A stretch of DNA of 64,000 nt. Origin: Blastocystis sp. Blastoise (Eukaryota; Sar; Bigyra; Opalinata; Blastocystidae). Every line of letters starts with the position of its first letter. Position 1 is the first letter of the stretch. The position numbers were made by a program, and so were the translations under genes. Positions 59,389 through 64,000 of the stretch are shown piece after piece. The notes under the pieces are model-generated. The model saw only the letters and a list, made by a program, of their open reading frames with translations, ran no database searches and was not told the DNA's origin. The stretch lies in the NCBI GenBank assembly GCA_039096225.1, contig JBBPEB010000014.1:1499501-1563500 (forward strand). The letters are read 5' to 3'.

Positions 59389-59837
59389 TGTTTATTATTT
59401 CTATTTTTATTATTATATACAGAATATTAAAACCAGTGTTTTCCCTAAATTAAAACAAATTTTAGTTGTAAGTTATTTCATAATAATAATAATAATAATA
59501 ATAATTATATATATATAGGTTAATTGGTGTGTTTGGCCACTTATTCAAACCGTGAACTTTTATTTTATTTATGAACAAGTATTTGATATGATTTTTACTT
59601 ATAAATATTTATTTTATTTATTTTTATATTTTATTATTATTCTATATATATATATATAATTAGTATCAAACAATTGTAATTGGAATATGTAATTTTATGT
59701 GGACAATTTTCTTATCTATAAATGAATCATCAAAACCTGTAGAAGCCAATAAAACAAAAGATATTGAGACACAATCCACCAAAAATGAAACGGTTACTTC
59801 TGAAGAACCCCAAGAAAAAGAATCACTTTTACATTAA
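58698..59837 (+). CDS. Mpv17/PMP22 family membrane protein
   Basis: A multi-exon gene starting MIMMSLTSLFQ; three early Met codons are possible. The family are small four-span proteins of the inner mitochondrial or peroxisomal membrane, thought to affect channel activity or nucleotide supply. Seen after joining exons: FYYPFIVNAVVVSILSASAD, FRDINWKRVRKYL, NIGKVAIDQLLYAPVINFVF and the family hallmark VNWCVWPLIQTVNFYFI, then NFMWTIFLSIN. A polar C-terminal tail of about 40 residues, rich in Glu and Lys, follows before TAA. The middle exon (SWGFINGICSSFW) is placed from phase only and is the least certain. A long ATT array (about 59302-59388) fills one intron. Confidence 0.85.
59302..59388 (+). 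repeat. (ATT)n microsatellite in an Mpv17-family gene intron
   Basis: About 29 perfect ATT units inside the intron that begins GTATGTTTATTATTATC after NWYD and ends TATATACAG at about 59421. Confidence 0.9.
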
Positions 59838-60158
59838 GTAAAACATATAATATACATAAACTAAACTGTTTTATTTAAATAATATTTATTTATATAGTTA
59901 TTTACTATTATTACTTTTATATAATTATTTAAAATTATTTTATGTTTTTATTATATAAGTATTATTATTGAAATTATATTGTTCTTCATATTAATTATTT
60001 GCATTCTTTTTTATTGTCAAAAGAAATTAATATATATATTGTTATCGTTAATAAAATTATCTTTATTAAAAAGAAACATTTTAAAAAAATATATATAAAT
60101 ATATATAATGAAGAGAATAAGAGAATATTTATAAACAATAATGAGAATGGAATATATT
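59838..60158. other. Convergent intergenic region
   Basis: About 321 bases between convergent TAA stops of the Mpv17-family gene and SHQ1. Only AT-rich runs; nothing supported. Confidence 0.5.
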
Positions 60159-62188
60159 TTATTGATCTAATGTATATTGTTTTGCTTCTAATTCTAATGT
60201 AATAAGATCTAAATCGATATTATCCTTTTTAATCTCATTTTTATATAAATACTATATATAAAGATTTTTAGTCATATATAAATATTAATATTATTATATA
60301 TATACATCAATTTCATTTGAATATTTCATAAAGAAATCTTCAGGAAGTGTCTATATATATTTATTATTATATTATTAAATAAGTATATATATATATATAT
60401 ACCTGTACCCAATAAAGAAAAGGATTAATGAATAGTTTATTATATATATATTTAGAATCACTATGTTCAAATATATTTTGAATCTAAATATATATGTATA
60501 TATATATATAATATTATAATCAAAATATATAATAAATAAAATATTCTAATCAATATATATAATAAAAATAAATAAAATAATATAAATAATAAAATAAATA
60601 ATAATAATATATATCAATAAATATATATATACTTCTAATAAACACTTTAGAATTCTCCTTCTTCCAAGTTTATATATACATATTAAATCTTTAATACATA
60701 ATTTTGCAAATGCATATTTTCTTATATATGGATATATACAAACACGCTTAATAAACGTTAATAAAGAGGATTTGAGGGATTCACAGGGGGATAAATAACA
60801 TAATGTGGGGGATAAGATATAAATCGTCCAATTAGATTCAACAGATGGATCACTCTATATATAGAATAGTATTATTCTTATGAAATATATATATATATGG
60901 AGAGACAAAAAAAATGTAATGTAATAGAATATAGAAGAATAATAATATATTCTATATAATTATTTATTATGAATCAATACATATAAATTCTATTAATATA
61001 TATATACTTGAGTGAAACGTGTATCATATATATAAGCTAATAATATTTCACTAAGCATTCGTACATGACGATCTATGTCCTTCTCATTCATTTGTACAGA
61101 AACTGGCTTTATTTGACTTAATTTCTTCTTCTCGTCAGATGTAAAACTGCATGTTTCTGAAGTTTCTTCTTTATTTTCATTTGAAGGTAAAGCAGGTAAC
61201 TATATTATAGGGATATAGTGAATTGATTCTTCTTATTATTATTATGATTATTTTATTGTAGATTTTAAAAATTTATTAATATATATATATTGTGAAATTT
61301 AATTGAATAGGTTGAATTACAGGTATTGTTTTTTGTATATATGATTCAATAGCTATATATATATATATATATAAATGGAATAAAAGTTCAATATTCTTAG
61401 ATAGATATACGTGTAACAGTAGTTGTTGATATAGTGTTAGAATTGTGTTTCGGTTCTTGAAGTACCTCCGAAGAACATGGTTCTCCATTTTCTTCGATAA
61501 CTGTTATTAGAGGTTTTTTTGACGGTTTTTGATCTTGTTCTGATATAGTAGTATTATTAATATTATTATTATTGTTATTATTATTATTAGAAACATTAGT
61601 AATAGTAGATTTATCAATAGGAGTATTAACAGATATAATTGAATGAATATCTTTATTAGAGATAGAAGCCTTTGGAATAGTATTCTCATTTTCTGGAATA
61701 GTATCATTATCAGGAGAATCAACAGGAATAACTAATTTATTTTGTGATTCTTCCCCGTGGTTTTTTTCATTCTCTTTTTGTTTCTTTTGTTTACGTATAT
61801 ATCGATCGGCAATAGTCCAGTGAGGTATATATTGTAAATAATAAAAGAAACAAAAGTATAGTATAAGAATAGTATAAGAATAGCATAATCAATATGTATA
61901 TGTCAAATAATAATATAATAATATAATAATATAATAATATAATTATATAATAATATAATAATATAATACTATAATATCTAGTTATCGGTTCAGTATTATT
62001 AGTATATATAAATAAGATAATATGATTAATAATAATACTGACTACATAGGAATAAGTATATTAATATATATATATATATAGGATATCTTTAGCTTCTTGA
62101 TATAGATAATCTTCATCATCTATATAATTCTGCATATACATATCGGGATCAAACGAACGAATCTCTTCCTCTTCACGTATAGCTATAT

Positions 62189-62245
<57 letters not shown>

Positions 62246-63456
62246 TGAGATATTATTATTATTATTATTATTATTAATAATAATAATAATAATAATATTT
62301 GCAATTCTCATTATAATAATAGGTATACTCAGAGTGTATGAAGATAAACATATATAGACTGATATCAATAATAATAATAATAATATATATATATATACAA
62401 TTACGTTCTTGTTCTGTCATATGTTCTGGGTCGGGTAGTGACGTGAAATCAGATAAATCATCCTATATATATAATCATATACATATAATAATAATAATAA
62501 GAAGAAATATCATTATTAATATATATATTAATATAGTATATAAGAGGGAAAATAGTATATATATACATATAAAGCAGTGAAAACACTATGAAATTCATTA
62601 TTAAAACCATACTGAGTATTTTCTAAGGAGTCACTACTAACTATATATAGAATAATATATAGAATAATATATAGAATAATATATAGAATAATATATAGAA
62701 TAAGAAAAAAAAAGTAGTTAAAAACAATAATATATATATACTATCTTGTTCTATATTTAATAAATCTTTATTGATAATAATTTTCTTTTTATCAGAAGCA
62801 TTTTCACTAGATTCTAATGATTTTTTGTTCAGTTCTTGTTTATCCAATAAAACATTTTCTTTTTTTAAAAAATCTTCAACTTCATTTTCAATATCTTTTA
62901 CTTCACTTATCAATTCACTAGATATATAATCAAAGTAAAATAGTAATTTCATATAACGTTCGTAATATATCATAATAAAAAAAAATATTACCCTTTTACT
63001 CTATTGATTTTTGTAGGAGGTAATAATCGAGAAAATAAATCTAGATCAGGAAAATATTGTTCTTTGTTTTCCTTAGGTACGTGAACAATCATCGTTCCAT
63101 TTTCCTAAGTAAAAAATAAATATGTTTTCGAATTCATATAAATATATATATATATATATTCAAATACATTTTCTAGATCGTAGGCAGCCTTAGCTCGTTC
63201 ATCATCGACACATGAAAAAGGAAAATGAAGCTTTAATAAGTAAGGTTGACACCAAAATGAAAAATCTTGACCATCAATAACAAATTCCATATTACTTACT
63301 TTAACCTATCGTGTCTATAATACAATTTAAATGTATATATATACCCAAGGAACATGAATTTCAAGTATAACATACTCATCATCCTATAAATAATAACCAG
63401 AAATTCAGTTACTAATTATATACCTGAGAAATAGAGAATTTAGGAGTTAATGGCAT
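60159..63456 (-). CDS. SHQ1: SHQ1, H/ACA snoRNP assembly factor
   Basis: A multi-exon gene; start MPLTPKFSISQ at 63456, stop TAA at 60161-60159. SHQ1 chaperones dyskerin/Cbf5 before H/ACA RNP assembly. The N-terminal CS (p23-like) domain is clear: DDEYVILEIHVPW, VSNMEFVIDGQDFSFWCQPY, LLKLHFPFSC, DDERAKAAYDLEN and GTMIVHVPKENKEQYFPDLD. After a charged linker, the SHQ1-specific domain begins with TQYGFNNEFHSVF, then SDFTSLPDPEHMTEQER, and FDPDMYMQNYIDDEDYLYQE. The 3' exons (60159-61250) are helical and charged; they fit the family but I assign them mainly by phase and strand. Introns carry ATT and TA repeats (for example 62189-62260). The gene shares a 117-base divergent promoter region with the gene at 63574. 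Confidence 0.9.
62189..62294 (-). repeat. (ATT)n and (TAA)n microsatellite in a SHQ1 intron
   Basis: About 18 ATT units, a short spacer, then more ATT followed by TAA units, which gives a local inverted arrangement of complementary arrays. Intronic. Confidence 0.85.
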
Positions 63457-63573
63457 TTCTATAAGGACTTTATTTGAAAAAAGAAACGACTGAAGGATGA
63501 AAAACAAAAAGTCTGAAAAAAATTCAGTCCATGTCTGAATTGTTAAACATATAGATAACGTTTTTCTTTAAGA

Positions 63574-64000
63574 ATGGCATATAATTATACAAATTACGCT
63601 AAGGTATATGCATCAAATACTGTGTTTTAATCTCAAGTAGCAAAATAAATGGAAAATAGAAAAACAATTTGATCTGAAGAACGTTGTAAAGAACCTACAG
63701 ACTTATGAACTTGTTTCTGGAAAGACAAATGTCAATGGGTATGCAAAATCACTTGAGAGTTATGGATTTGACGCCAAGAAGATATCTCAAGATGTATTTT
63801 TTTGTTTTATTTTATAAATACATGTTGTATTGTTTATTTATATGTATAGAGCCTTGATATAAGATTAGGAAATATGTCTCAATTATCTAATAACAATGTT
63901 CAAGGTATTTCTTCCTTGATTCTTTGTAATTCGTTTTAGATATCAAAGAGAAAGAACAACATACTAATCATAAAAGACCAAAACAACTGTTTCCTATTCC
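63574..64000 (+). CDS. Unrecognised gene, cut by the right edge
   Basis: Four exons join in phase: 63574-63603, 63641-63793, 63850-63904, 63940 onward. The N-terminus reads MAYNYTNYAKQNKWKIEKQF; further blocks are NVVKNLQTYELVSGKTNVNG and LESYGFDAKKISQD. The sequence is polar, without signal peptide or membrane span and without a motif I recognise. The gene continues past the window (GT-AG introns so far: 63604-63640, 63794-63849, 63905-63939). It is divergent from SHQ1 with only 117 bases between the two start codons. Confidence 0.65.

Overview
This window comes from the nuclear genome of a very AT-rich unicellular eukaryote. Most genes are cut by many short spliceosomal introns that typically start GTATATAT and end ATATATAG. 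Many proteins carry Asn or other low-complexity runs. A mitochondrial-type methionyl-tRNA formyltransferase implies a mitochondrion that still makes protein. I could identify 16 stop codons: 13 TAA, 3 TAG, no TGA. There is no in-frame TGA in the exons, so the standard code fits. I cannot name the lineage. The mitochondrial gene argues against mitochondrial-genome-less anaerobes, and 10-15 introns per gene argues against an ordinary dictyostelid. Intergenic DNA is, by eye, less AT-extreme than the introns.

Layout. 1-3790 (-): paladin-like phosphatase running off the left edge. 4231-8797 (+): DNA polymerase delta catalytic subunit, 12 exons. 9216-11945 (+): cyclin L with an RS-type tail, containing a probable minor-spliceosome (U12, AT-AC) intron. 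12221-17462: three intronless MFS transporter paralogues in - + - orientation. 18335-35402 (-): a 5369-residue giant protein with a midasin/dynein-like hexa-AAA+ ring, coiled coils, von Willebrand A-like folds and a glutamine-amidotransferase-like fold; its 16-exon model has 15 introns in the first tenth of the coding sequence and then one 14.4-kb exon. 36081-36539 (-): riboflavin kinase. 36885-38546 (+): a charged nuclear-type protein with a USP36-like tail. 38968-43711 (+): HEL2/ZNF598 ribosome-collision ubiquitin ligase. 44784-46367 (+): an unrecognised secreted protein. 46929-49324 (-): methionyl-tRNA formyltransferase. 49531-51820 (-): XAP5/FAM50 splicing factor. 52154-55513 (+): protein kinase with a probable UEV-like N-terminal domain. 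55936-58445 (+): phosphate:H+ symporter-like MFS protein with irregular AT-rich insertions. 58698-59837 (+): Mpv17/PMP22 family protein. 60159-63456 (-): SHQ1. 63574-64000 (+): unrecognised gene cut by the right edge.

The genes do not form a pathway; most are housekeeping (replication, splicing, translation quality control, snoRNP assembly, flavin synthesis) mixed with transporters. Exon models were assembled by hand by matching GT/AG boundaries and reading phase. For polymerase delta, cyclin L, the giant protein, HEL2, the 36885 gene and the kinase every exon length closes in frame.

The most unusual observations are the giant AAA+/VWA/amidotransferase-like protein, the AT-AC intron in cyclin L, a recurrent GC-rich palindrome (CCCRCGGG) in exons of intron-rich genes, and two AT-rich insertions in the phosphate transporter that lie between exact direct repeats and lack GT-AG ends.
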